Source: Oxalobacteraceae bacterium OTU3CAMAD1 (GTDB lineage: Bacteria > Pseudomonadota > Gammaproteobacteria > Burkholderiales > Burkholderiaceae_D). Taken from it: a stretch of 64,000 bases of DNA. The stretch spans positions 4,774,001 to 4,838,000 of the forward strand of contig CP099650.1 of the NCBI GenBank assembly GCA_024123915.1, read 5' to 3'. A model generated the notes under the pieces. It had not been told where the DNA came from. It saw nothing but the letters and a program-made list of their open reading frames with translations, and ran no database searches. A program made the translations under genes and the position numbers. Below are positions 10,766 to 17,480 of this stretch, piece by piece; the stretch's first letter is position 1, and the number at the start of each line of letters is the position of its first letter.

Positions 10766-10801
10766 TATGCTGAACTCTTTATGCTGAACTCTTTATGCTG
10801 A
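10766..10801. repeat. Tandem 14-bp microrepeat at the phaC / small-ORF divergent region
   Basis: Unit TATGCTGAACTCTT occurs twice perfectly (10766-10779, 10780-10793), followed by a third partial copy TATGCTGA (10794-10801). The ATG of the third copy is the start codon of the 10795 gene; the first two ATGs run into a stop. Unit number could change by slippage. Confidence 0.8.
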
Positions 10802-11049
10802 TCGTTGCGATTGCTTGGATTTACGTCGTGGGACTGATGGCGCTCACCGAGCCCACCGTCGTTGCGGGAATTGTAACGTTTTTGTTCTATTGCGTGCTGC
10901 CGCTGGGCACATTGACGTATATCGCCGGCACCGGCAAGCGCAAAGCGCGCCGCCGCGCCGAGGAACAAGCGGCCCGGGACGCGCGCGCGGCCAGCGACGC
11001 CGAAGCAGCCAAAGCAGCCGAAGCGGCCGAAGCCAGGGGCGAAGACTAA
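10795..11049 (+). CDS. Small inner-membrane protein with charged Ala/Glu-rich tail
   Basis: 84 aa. Two hydrophobic segments (about residues 2-18 and 22-46, including VVAGIVTFLFYCVLPLGTLTYIAG) are followed by a basic patch KRKARRRAEE and a helix-forming Ala/Glu-rich C-terminus. No enzymatic motif. I believe similar small proteins occur next to phaC or pgeF in other Burkholderiales, but I could not check. The start lies in a tandem microrepeat and has no clear ribosome site, so expression is uncertain. Codon use and hydrophobicity pattern support a real gene. Confidence 0.65.
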   Translation: MLIVAIAWIYVVGLMALTEPTVVAGIVTFLFYCVLPLGTLTYIAGTGKRKARRRAEEQAARDARAASDAEAAKAAEAAEARGED

Positions 11050-11066
11050 GCCCGCGCCGCGTCGCT

Positions 11067-11858
11067 TCATTTGAGCCAGATCAAAGAGGCTTGGCGACCG
11101 GTCACGCCGTCGCGCCGATACGAGTAAAACCGCCCCGAGTTGGAGACGGTGCAATACTCGCCGCCATGCACCTGGGCCACGCCGGCCCGGTGCAGCAGAT
11201 AGCGCGCCAGCGCGTAGATGTCGGCCAGATACTTGCCCGGCTTGCCCTCGATGGGAGAGAACGCCGCCGTCACGTGGCGCACGCCGGAGTCGTCCAGCGC
11301 ACCGTTGAGGAAGGCCTGCATCACGTCCGGTCCCACCTCGAACTGGTACTGGCCGATCGCCGGCCCCATCCACGCCATCAACTCGCCGGCGCCGGCCGCG
11401 CGCATCGATTCGACCGTGTTTTCCAGCACGCCGGAGGCCAGGCCGCGCCAGCCGCCATGGGCGGCGCCGACGGTCTTGCCTTCGGCATCGCACAGCAGCA
11501 CCGGCAGACAGTCGGCCGTCATGATGGCGCACACCTTGCCGGGCACGTTGGTGACGCTGGCGTCGGCCTCGGGCACCTGCTGCCGCGAAAGGTCCGCCAG
11601 GTCGACCACGGCCGTGCCGTGCACCTGGTTCAGCCAAGCAGGATCGGACGGCAGCAGCGCGCGCAAAAGCTCCCGGTTGTGCGCGACATTGTGCGGCTGG
11701 TCGCCGACGTGGGTGCCCAGGTTCAGGCCGCCCTGCCCCATGCCGTCGTCGTACGGCGCGGGGCTGACGCCGCCGCGCCGGGTGGTCGACAGGGTGCCGA
11801 CATTGGCGGGCAGGCCCGGCCATTTCGGCATCAACCATTGCTGATGGATAGCGTTCAA
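11067..11858 (-). CDS. pgeF: Peptidoglycan editing factor PgeF (YfiH, DUF152 family)
   Basis: Zinc-dependent purine-nucleoside phosphorylase/adenosine deaminase fold enzyme. In E. coli it removes mis-incorporated L-Ser from UDP-MurNAc peptides. 263 aa with the family metal and active-site motifs WLNQVHG (His), TADCLPVLL (Cys) and AAHGGWRGL (His). The start is uncertain: a TTG at 11858 overlaps the rluD stop (TTGA) and gives the coordinates used; an ATG ten codons in (MPKWPG) aligns equally well with E. coli YfiH. Translationally coupled to rluD, an arrangement shared with E. coli (rluD-yfiH). Confidence 0.92.
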   Translation of the reverse strand: MNAIHQQWLMPKWPGLPANVGTLSTTRRGGVSPAPYDDGMGQGGLNLGTHVGDQPHNVAHNRELLRALLPSDPAWLNQVHGTAVVDLADLSRQQVPEADASVTNVPGKVCAIMTADCLPVLLCDAEGKTVGAAHGGWRGLASGVLENTVESMRAAGAGELMAWMGPAIGQYQFEVGPDVMQAFLNGALDDSGVRHVTAAFSPIEGKPGKYLADIYALARYLLHRAGVAQVHGGEYCTVSNSGRFYSYRRDGVTGRQASLIWLK

Positions 11859-12922
11859 ACTTGTTCCGGTTCCTCGATGCCGGCCTTGGCGATCAGCTCG
11901 GCAAAATCATCGGCAAGCGGCACCAGCCACTCGCACTGCTCGCCCGTGGCCGGATGAACCAGTCCCAGGCGGCGGGCCTGCAAGGCCTGACGCGGGAAGA
12001 CACTGGCCAGATGCTGCTTGCCATACATCACATCGCCAACCAGCGAAAAGCCGATCGACATCATGTGGACGCGAATCTGGTGCGTGCGGCCCGTCTCCAG
12101 GCGGCACTGCATCAGGCTGACGGGGCGACGGTCCAGATCACCGCTGGCCAGCAACTCGTAGTGCGTGATGGCCGGCTTGGCGGAGAAATTGTTCGAGACC
12201 GCCATCTTGATGCGGTCCTTCGGGTGGCGTCCCATCGACGCATCAATAGTACCGCTAACGCGCGGCGTGCCCCACACCAAAGCGAAATACTCGCGTTTGA
12301 CGGTGCGCGCGGCCAGTTGGCGCACCAGATCGGTCTGCGCCGGCAGGTTCTTGCCCACCACCATCAGGCCGCTGGTGTCCTTGTCGAGGCGGTGGACGAT
12401 GCCGGCGCGCGGCACGCCCGACAGCTGCGGGCAGTGGTGCAGCAGGCCGTTGAGCAAGGTGCCGGACCAGTTGCCGGCGCCCGGATGGACCACCAGGCCT
12501 GCCGGTTTATTGATGACGATCAGGTGCTCATCTTCATAAACAATGTTAAGTTCCATCGCTTCCGGCTTAAAAGCCTCGTCTTCCGGCGCCGGTTGGGGCA
12601 GAATGACGATCTTCTCGTCACCGTAGACCGTGTCCTTGTTGCTTTTGGCCACTTTGCCGTCGACCGTGACGAAGCCGTCGTCGATCCACATTTGCAGGCG
12701 GCCGCGTGAAAACTGCGGTACCAGCTTGGAGATGACCTTGTCCAGGCGCTGGCCGCACGCTTCCGGGGTCAGTTCCAGTTCGATCGGAGCCAGGCCGTCA
12801 TCGTCGTCGCCGTAGTCGCCATCCTGGACTTCGAGCTCTGCGGGCAGGTCGGCGTCGGAGTGGCGGTTGTGCTCGTGCGTGGTGGAGGATTCGGCCAAAT
12901 TCGGCTTTGGAGTTAATATCAC
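11855..12922 (-). CDS. rluD: 23S rRNA pseudouridine(1911/1915/1917) synthase RluD
   Basis: Makes pseudouridines in helix 69 of 23S rRNA. 355 aa: an acidic N-terminal extension (residues 20-50, rich in D/E), an S4 RNA-binding domain (about 57-105), then the RsuA/RluA catalytic domain. Catalytic Asp180 sits in HRLDKDTSGL; RTHQIRVH comes later. The GTG start is preceded by GGGAA at 5 bases. Divergent from bamD, with which it shares a 65-bp promoter region, as in many proteobacteria. Confidence 0.93.
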   Translation of the reverse strand: MILTPKPNLAESSTTHEHNRHSDADLPAELEVQDGDYGDDDDGLAPIELELTPEACGQRLDKVISKLVPQFSRGRLQMWIDDGFVTVDGKVAKSNKDTVYGDEKIVILPQPAPEDEAFKPEAMELNIVYEDEHLIVINKPAGLVVHPGAGNWSGTLLNGLLHHCPQLSGVPRAGIVHRLDKDTSGLMVVGKNLPAQTDLVRQLAARTVKREYFALVWGTPRVSGTIDASMGRHPKDRIKMAVSNNFSAKPAITHYELLASGDLDRRPVSLMQCRLETGRTHQIRVHMMSIGFSLVGDVMYGKQHLASVFPRQALQARRLGLVHPATGEQCEWLVPLADDFAELIAKAGIEEPEQV

Positions 12923-12937
12923 GGCATTCCCATCGGC

Positions 12938-12943
12938 TATAAT
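12938..12943 (+). promoter_or_regulatory. -10 box for bamD
   Basis: Perfect TATAAT 45 bp before the bamD ATG; the -35 is weak (TTAATA at 19-bp spacing). The region is shared with the divergent rluD. Confidence 0.5.
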
Positions 12944-12987
12944 CAGCCTATTGTAAAACTTTGGTTAAACAGCTTCTTGCAAAACAT

Positions 12988-13788
12988 ATGCAAAAAAAAT
13001 TATCGGTAGTCGCAGCAACGTTGGTTCTGCTTAGTTTGTCCGCTTGCGGCATTTTCTCGGAGAAAGCCGACGAGACGAAAGGTTGGACAGCTTCGAAATT
13101 ATACTCGGAGGCGACTGAAGAACTGGAAGGTGCCCACTACGAGCGCGCGATTCAGCTGTACGAGCGCCTCGAATCGAGCTATCCGTTCGGTACCTACGCC
13201 CAGCAGGCGCAGATGCAGATCGCCTACGCCTACTACAAGGCGCAGGACCAGGCACAGGCGCTGGCGGCGGTGGAGCGCTTCATCAAGCTGCACCCGAACC
13301 ACAACAACGTCGACTACATGTACTACCTGCGCGGGCTGATCAACTTCAACGACCAGATCGGCTTCCTGAACTTCATCTACGCCCAGGACACGACCGAGCG
13401 CGATCCGAAGGCCACGCGCGAAGCCTACGCGGCGTTCAAGCAGCTCGTGGACAAGTTCCCGAACAGCAAGTATACCCCGGACGCGCTGGACCGCATGCGC
13501 TATCTGACCAACGCCATGGCGTCGTACGAGGTGCACGTGGCGCGTTACTACTACCGTCGCGGCGCCTACCTGGCTGCGGCCAACCGGGCGATGGGCATCA
13601 TGAGCGACTACCGCGACTCGCCTGCGATCGAAGAGGCGCTGTTCATCATGATCCGCAGCTACGACAAGCTGGGCATGACGGAATTGCGCGACGACACGAT
13701 GCGCGTGTTCAAGCTGAACTACCCGACCAGCAAGTTCCTCGACGAAGGCAAAAAAGCCGAACGTCACTGGTGGAAACTCTGGAATTAA
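12988..13788 (+). CDS. bamD: Outer-membrane assembly lipoprotein BamD
   Basis: Essential TPR lipoprotein of the BAM complex, which inserts beta-barrel proteins (such as the receptor, secretin-type and OmpA-type proteins in this window) into the outer membrane. 266 aa from the ATG at 12988. Signal peptide with lipobox LSAC, lipidated Cys19, then TPR repeats (LYSEATEELEGAHYERAIQLYERLESSYPFG and successors), ending near KAERHWWKLWN. Codons 2-4 contain a run of eight A. A TTG nine codons upstream is in frame but would spoil the signal peptide. Confidence 0.95.
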   Translation: MQKKLSVVAATLVLLSLSACGIFSEKADETKGWTASKLYSEATEELEGAHYERAIQLYERLESSYPFGTYAQQAQMQIAYAYYKAQDQAQALAAVERFIKLHPNHNNVDYMYYLRGLINFNDQIGFLNFIYAQDTTERDPKATREAYAAFKQLVDKFPNSKYTPDALDRMRYLTNAMASYEVHVARYYYRRGAYLAAANRAMGIMSDYRDSPAIEEALFIMIRSYDKLGMTELRDDTMRVFKLNYPTSKFLDEGKKAERHWWKLWN

Positions 13789-13791
13789 CAT

Positions 13792-13818
13792 AAAACCGGG
13801 ATGCGATCCCGGTTTTTT
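13792..13818. terminator. Bidirectional terminator between bamD and yaaA
   Basis: Stem AAAACCGGG / CCCGGTTTT with a 7-base loop, then TTTTTT on the plus strand and A-rich sequence on the left side that serves the minus strand. It lies between two convergent genes. Confidence 0.85.
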
Positions 13819-13845
13819 ATTACCGCCCGGCGCCTTTACACTTTT

Positions 13846-14616
13846 TTACGCGGCAACCTTGCGGCGGAAAATCCACGTGCCGTCGGTCGAATCCTTCTTG
13901 TCGAACGCATAACCGTCGACATCGAATTTCTTCAGCTTTTGCGGATCGGTGATGCCCTTGACGGCGGCGTAGCGCGCCATCAGTCCCCGCGCACGTTTGG
14001 CATAGAAGGAAATGATTTTATACTTGCCGTTTTTCCAGTCCTCGAACTGCGGCGTGATCACCGGCATGTCGAGCAGCTTGGGCTTGACCGACTTGAAATA
14101 TTCCTCGGACGCCAGGTTGACCAGGGTCCCGGCGCCCTGCTCCCCGGCCGTCTTGTTGAGCGCCTTGGTGATGGTGTCGCCCCAGAAGTCGTACAGGTTC
14201 TTGCCGCGCGGATTGCTCAGGCGCGTGCCCATCTCGAGCCGGTGCGGATGGATCAGGTCCAGCGGACGCAGCATGCCGTACAGCCCGGACAGGATGCGGA
14301 TGCGCGCTTGCGCGTAGTCCATCTGCTTGGGCGTCAGGGTGCGCGCCGCCAGCCCGCCGTAGACATCGCCGTTGAAGGCCATGACGGCCTGGCGGCCTTC
14401 GGCGGTGTCGTGCGTCCACGATGCGTAACGGGCAACGTTGAGCGCCGACAGGTTGTCGGACAGATCCATCAGCTCGCCGATCTGCACCGGCGAAAACTCG
14501 CGCAGGCGCTCGATCAGTTGCGCGGAGTGGTCGAGGAAAGCGGGTTGGGAGTGCAGCTTGGTGGTCGGGGGCGTCTCCAGGTCGAGACTTTTGGCGGGCG
14601 AAAGCACTATCAGCAT
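13846..14616 (-). CDS. yaaA: Peroxide stress protein YaaA (DUF328)
   Basis: DNA-binding/iron-sequestering protein that limits Fenton damage in E. coli. 256 aa from [14 protein letters not shown], the family's invariant beginning. It also contains [22 protein letters not shown] and, near the end, [14 protein letters not shown], all YaaA-family hallmarks. The frame is open further upstream to 14715, but that would overlap the divergent PIN gene. No clear ribosome site is visible at 14616. Convergent with bamD through a shared terminator. Confidence 0.93.
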   Translation of the reverse strand: MLIVLSPAKSLDLETPPTTKLHSQPAFLDHSAQLIERLREFSPVQIGELMDLSDNLSALNVARYASWTHDTAEGRQAVMAFNGDVYGGLAARTLTPKQMDYAQARIRILSGLYGMLRPLDLIHPHRLEMGTRLSNPRGKNLYDFWGDTITKALNKTAGEQGAGTLVNLASEEYFKSVKPKLLDMPVITPQFEDWKNGKYKIISFYAKRARGLMARYAAVKGITDPQKLKKFDVDGYAFDKKDSTDGTWIFRRKVAA

Positions 14617-14662
14617 AAGATTCAACTCAATTTCAAATAAGCATACGTAAATAACTTCCGAC

Positions 14663-15112
14663 ATGATACCTGTTCCAACAAATCCCGCACCGGCCCGCAT
14701 CGTCATCGACACCAACGTCTGTCTCGACCTGTTCGTGTTTCACGATCCACGCTGGGCCGACCTGCTGGCCGCACTGGAAAGCGGCGCCGTCGAGGCCGTC
14801 ACCCGCGCCGATTGCCGCGACGAATACAACATCGTGCTGCACTATCCGCACCTGCCGCTCGACGAGGCCAGCCGGCCCCTGGCGGCGGCGCGCTTCGACG
14901 CGCTGATCAAGGTGGTCGCGCCGGCCGAGTCCGGCATTCGCCTGCCCGTCTGCACCGACAAGGACGATCAAAAGTTCCTGGAAGTGGCGCGCGACGCCGG
15001 CGCCGAGGTGCTCATCACCAAGGACAAGGCGCTGCTCAAACTGGCGCGCCGGCTGGCCAAGGCCGGCATGTTCAAGGTCGTGGTGCCGGAGGCGTGGCGG
15101 CTCGAACGATAG
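14663..15112 (+). CDS. PIN-domain protein (putative toxin component/ribonuclease)
   Basis: 149 aa. PIN nuclease fold: Asp16 in [11 protein letters not shown], an acidic pair in ADCRDEYN, and late acidic residues in [13 protein letters not shown] and [10 protein letters not shown]. The family is annotated as PIN-family toxin of a toxin-antitoxin pair, but no small antitoxin gene is next to it: the upstream gene is yaaA (divergent) and the downstream one an aminotransferase. It is therefore an orphan and may be a housekeeping RNase-like protein. Start at 14663 is the first ATG. Confidence 0.8.
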   Translation: MIPVPTNPAPARIVIDTNVCLDLFVFHDPRWADLLAALESGAVEAVTRADCRDEYNIVLHYPHLPLDEASRPLAAARFDALIKVVAPAESGIRLPVCTDKDDQKFLEVARDAGAEVLITKDKALLKLARRLAKAGMFKVVVPEAWRLER

Positions 15113-15180
15113 ATTTTTTACGCAACACCAAAGCGCGCTCGCTGAGCTAGAATAGGTCATCCGTTCACTCTCCAGCCGCC

Positions 15181-16371
15181 ATGAATAGCCGCAACGATCT
15201 CCATAACGATTTGCCTTCGACCCCGGTGTTGACCAGCCGCCTGCCGGCCGTCGGCACCACCGTTTTCACGCGCATGTCGACCCTGGCCGCGCAGTCCGGC
15301 GCCGTCAACCTGGGCCAGGGCTTCCCCGATTTTTCGTGCGAGCGCAGCCTGCTGCAAGCCGTCAACGACGCCATGCTGGCCGACTTCAACCAGTATCCGA
15401 TGATGAGCGGCGCGCCGGTATTGCGCAACGCCATCGTCGCCAAGATAGCGGCCCTGTACGGCCACGAGTACGACGTCAACACCGACATCACCGTCACCGC
15501 CGGCGCCACGCAGGCGCTGACCACGGCCATCCTGTGCTGCGTGCATCCGGGCGACGAGGTGATCGTCATCGAGCCGGTGTACGACAGCTATGTGCCGGCC
15601 ATTCATCTTGCCGGCGGCGTGGCCGTCGGCGTGCAGATGGAGATGGGCGCGGCCGGCTACACGGTGCCGTGGGCGAAGGTGGCCGCCGCCGTCAGCGGCA
15701 AGACGCGGCTGATCGTCATCAACACCCCGCACAACCCGACCGGCAGCGTGCTGCGCGGCGCCGACATGCACGCGCTGGCCGATATCGTGCGCGGCACCAA
15801 CATCCTGATCCTGTCGGACGAAGTGTACGAACACATGGTCTACGACGGCCAGCGCCACGAATCCGTGTGCCGCCACCCCGAGCTGGCCGCGCGCGCCTTC
15901 GTCGTCTCCAGCTTCGGCAAGACCTACCACGTCACCGGCTGGAAGCTGGGCTACGTGGCGGCGCCGCCGGGACTGACGGCCGAGTTCCGCAAGGTGCACC
16001 AGTACAACGTCTTCAGCGTCAACACGCCGATGCAGCATGGCGTGGCCAGCTACATGGCAGACCCCGCGCCATACCTGACTCTGCCGGCGTTCTACCAGCG
16101 CAAGCGCGACCTGTTCCGCGACGGCCTGGCCGGCAGCCGCTTCGAATTGCTGCCGGCGGACGGCACTTATTTCCAGTGCGTGCGCTACGACAAGATCTCG
16201 ACCCAGACCGAGGCGGAGTTCGCCGAATGGCTGACCACCGAGATCAAGGTCGCCGCGATACCGGTGTCGGCGTTCTACCAGCAAGGCAAGGAGTCCGGCA
16301 TCGTGCGCTTCTGCTTCGCCAAAAAAGATGAGACCCTGGCGCTCGCGTTGGAGCGGCTGGGCAAAGTATAA
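15181..16371 (+). CDS. PLP-dependent class I/II aminotransferase, YbdL/methionine aminotransferase type
   Basis: 396 aa. Would transaminate methionine or aromatic amino acids with an alpha-keto acid; cytoplasmic. Seen: VNLGQGFPDF (43-52), the YPMMSGAPVLR substrate loop, NTPHNPTG (181-188), Asp213 in LSDEVYEH, PLP Lys247 in SSFGKTYHVTGWKLGY, and Arg in the C-terminal IVRFCFAKKDETL. Most like the kynurenine/methionine aminotransferase subgroup (E. coli YbdL). It precedes the HD-GYP-like gene by 16 bp, so they are probably co-transcribed. Confidence 0.9.
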   Translation: MNSRNDLHNDLPSTPVLTSRLPAVGTTVFTRMSTLAAQSGAVNLGQGFPDFSCERSLLQAVNDAMLADFNQYPMMSGAPVLRNAIVAKIAALYGHEYDVNTDITVTAGATQALTTAILCCVHPGDEVIVIEPVYDSYVPAIHLAGGVAVGVQMEMGAAGYTVPWAKVAAAVSGKTRLIVINTPHNPTGSVLRGADMHALADIVRGTNILILSDEVYEHMVYDGQRHESVCRHPELAARAFVVSSFGKTYHVTGWKLGYVAAPPGLTAEFRKVHQYNVFSVNTPMQHGVASYMADPAPYLTLPAFYQRKRDLFRDGLAGSRFELLPADGTYFQCVRYDKISTQTEAEFAEWLTTEIKVAAIPVSAFYQQGKESGIVRFCFAKKDETLALALERLGKV

Positions 16372-16387
16372 ATCGGGGACAACCATC

Positions 16388-17371
16388 ATGGCCGATACCA
16401 AACACCTGGACCCGCCTGGCATCGCCACCCTGGCGCAGACGCCGGCGCCGCCGTCGGTGCTGCACCAGCTCAACGTGTCGAACCGGCGGCTGGAACGGCT
16501 GCTGCAAAACCTGCGCAACGAGCACGACGCGGAAAGCGAGCTGCGCGACATTGCCCGCGAGGTGGTGCGCGCGGTCGATCTCAATCCCGATATCGCGCTC
16601 GCCTGCATCTTCCTGTGCCAGATCGCCGGCAGCTACGCGGTGCGCCATTGCATCGAGACGGCGGTGGTCATCGTCGTCATGTCGCGCAGCCTCGGCAAGA
16701 CCGACGCCGATACCCAGACCGTCACGGCCGCCGCGCTGACGATGAACGTCGGCATGCTGCGCCATCATGAGGGTTTCCAGAACAAGCACAGCCTGAGCAA
16801 GGAAGAGATGGCCATCGTGCGCCGCCATCCGGAGGACAGCGTCGACCTGCTCAAGAGCGCCGGCATCGAGGACGACGAATGGATATCGTGCGTGCTGCTG
16901 CACCACGAAAACGATGAGGGCAGCGGCTACCCGGCCGGCATCGCCAGTCCGCAGGTGACCTTCAACGCCAAGCTGCTCAGTCTGGCGGACCGCTACTGCG
17001 CGCAAGTGTCGGCGCGCAACTACCGGCGTTCGGTGCTGCCCGACCAGGCGCTGCGCAATCTGATGGACGACAAGGGTTCGCCGGTCGATCCGGCGCTGGC
17101 GCAGCACTTCCGGCGCGAACTGGGCGACTTCCCGCCCGGCTGCCTGGTGCGCCTGGCCACCGGCGAGATCGGCGTCGTCAGCCACCGGCTGGCCGGCGGC
17201 GACGAGTTGCACGTGCACTGCCTGCGCGACGCGGCCGGCGCGGCGCTGCCGCCGGCCGAGCAACGCCGCGCCGCCGGCGACCGCCACGCCATCGCCGAGG
17301 CGCTCAGCGAGGACGACGCCGCGATCCGCTTCAGCATGAAGCAGATCTGGGGCCCGCAGGCCAGCCTGTAA
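16388..17371 (+). CDS. Degenerate HD-GYP domain protein
   Basis: 327 aa. The HD-GYP fold is recognisable: RHCIETAVVIVVMSRSLG (first His helix), RRHPEDSVDLLKSAG, and VLLHHENDEGSGYPAGI, which matches the HHExxDGSGYP motif. LLSLADRYCAQ is at the VADxYDA position. However, the metal-binding HD pair expected in LHDIGK is replaced by MN (ALTMNVGML). It is thus probably inactive as a c-di-GMP phosphodiesterase and may be a c-di-GMP sensor or scaffold. The C-terminal 90 residues carry an FPPGCLVRLATGEIGVVSHR segment seen after HD-GYP domains. The start at MADTKHL is chosen over a longer frame inside the aminotransferase. Confidence 0.8.
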   Translation: MADTKHLDPPGIATLAQTPAPPSVLHQLNVSNRRLERLLQNLRNEHDAESELRDIAREVVRAVDLNPDIALACIFLCQIAGSYAVRHCIETAVVIVVMSRSLGKTDADTQTVTAAALTMNVGMLRHHEGFQNKHSLSKEEMAIVRRHPEDSVDLLKSAGIEDDEWISCVLLHHENDEGSGYPAGIASPQVTFNAKLLSLADRYCAQVSARNYRRSVLPDQALRNLMDDKGSPVDPALAQHFRRELGDFPPGCLVRLATGEIGVVSHRLAGGDELHVHCLRDAAGAALPPAEQRRAAGDRHAIAEALSEDDAAIRFSMKQIWGPQASL

Positions 17372-17393
17372 GGCATGTAACGCAGACGTGAAA

Positions 17394-17419
17394 CAGGCCG
17401 GCCCCAACGGGCCGGCCTG
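17394..17419. terminator. Strong GC hairpin between convergent genes
   Basis: Perfect 11-bp stem CAGGCCGGCCC / GGGCCGGCCTG with a CAAC loop, 22 bp after the HD-GYP gene. It lacks a T tract on both strands, so it is either a Rho-assisted stop or only an RNA-stabilising hairpin. It is followed by three TTCAGCGCT-like direct repeats (about 17420-17452). Confidence 0.5.
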
Positions 17420-17480
17420 AAGCGCTAAACTTCAGCGCTAACCTTCAGCGCTTGATTCAACAAGACAGCGATGCGCTAAA

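Noticed and set aside
14663..15112. PIN-domain gene as part of a toxin-antitoxin module
   Set aside because: No antitoxin-sized partner gene is adjacent on the same strand; annotated as an orphan PIN protein instead.
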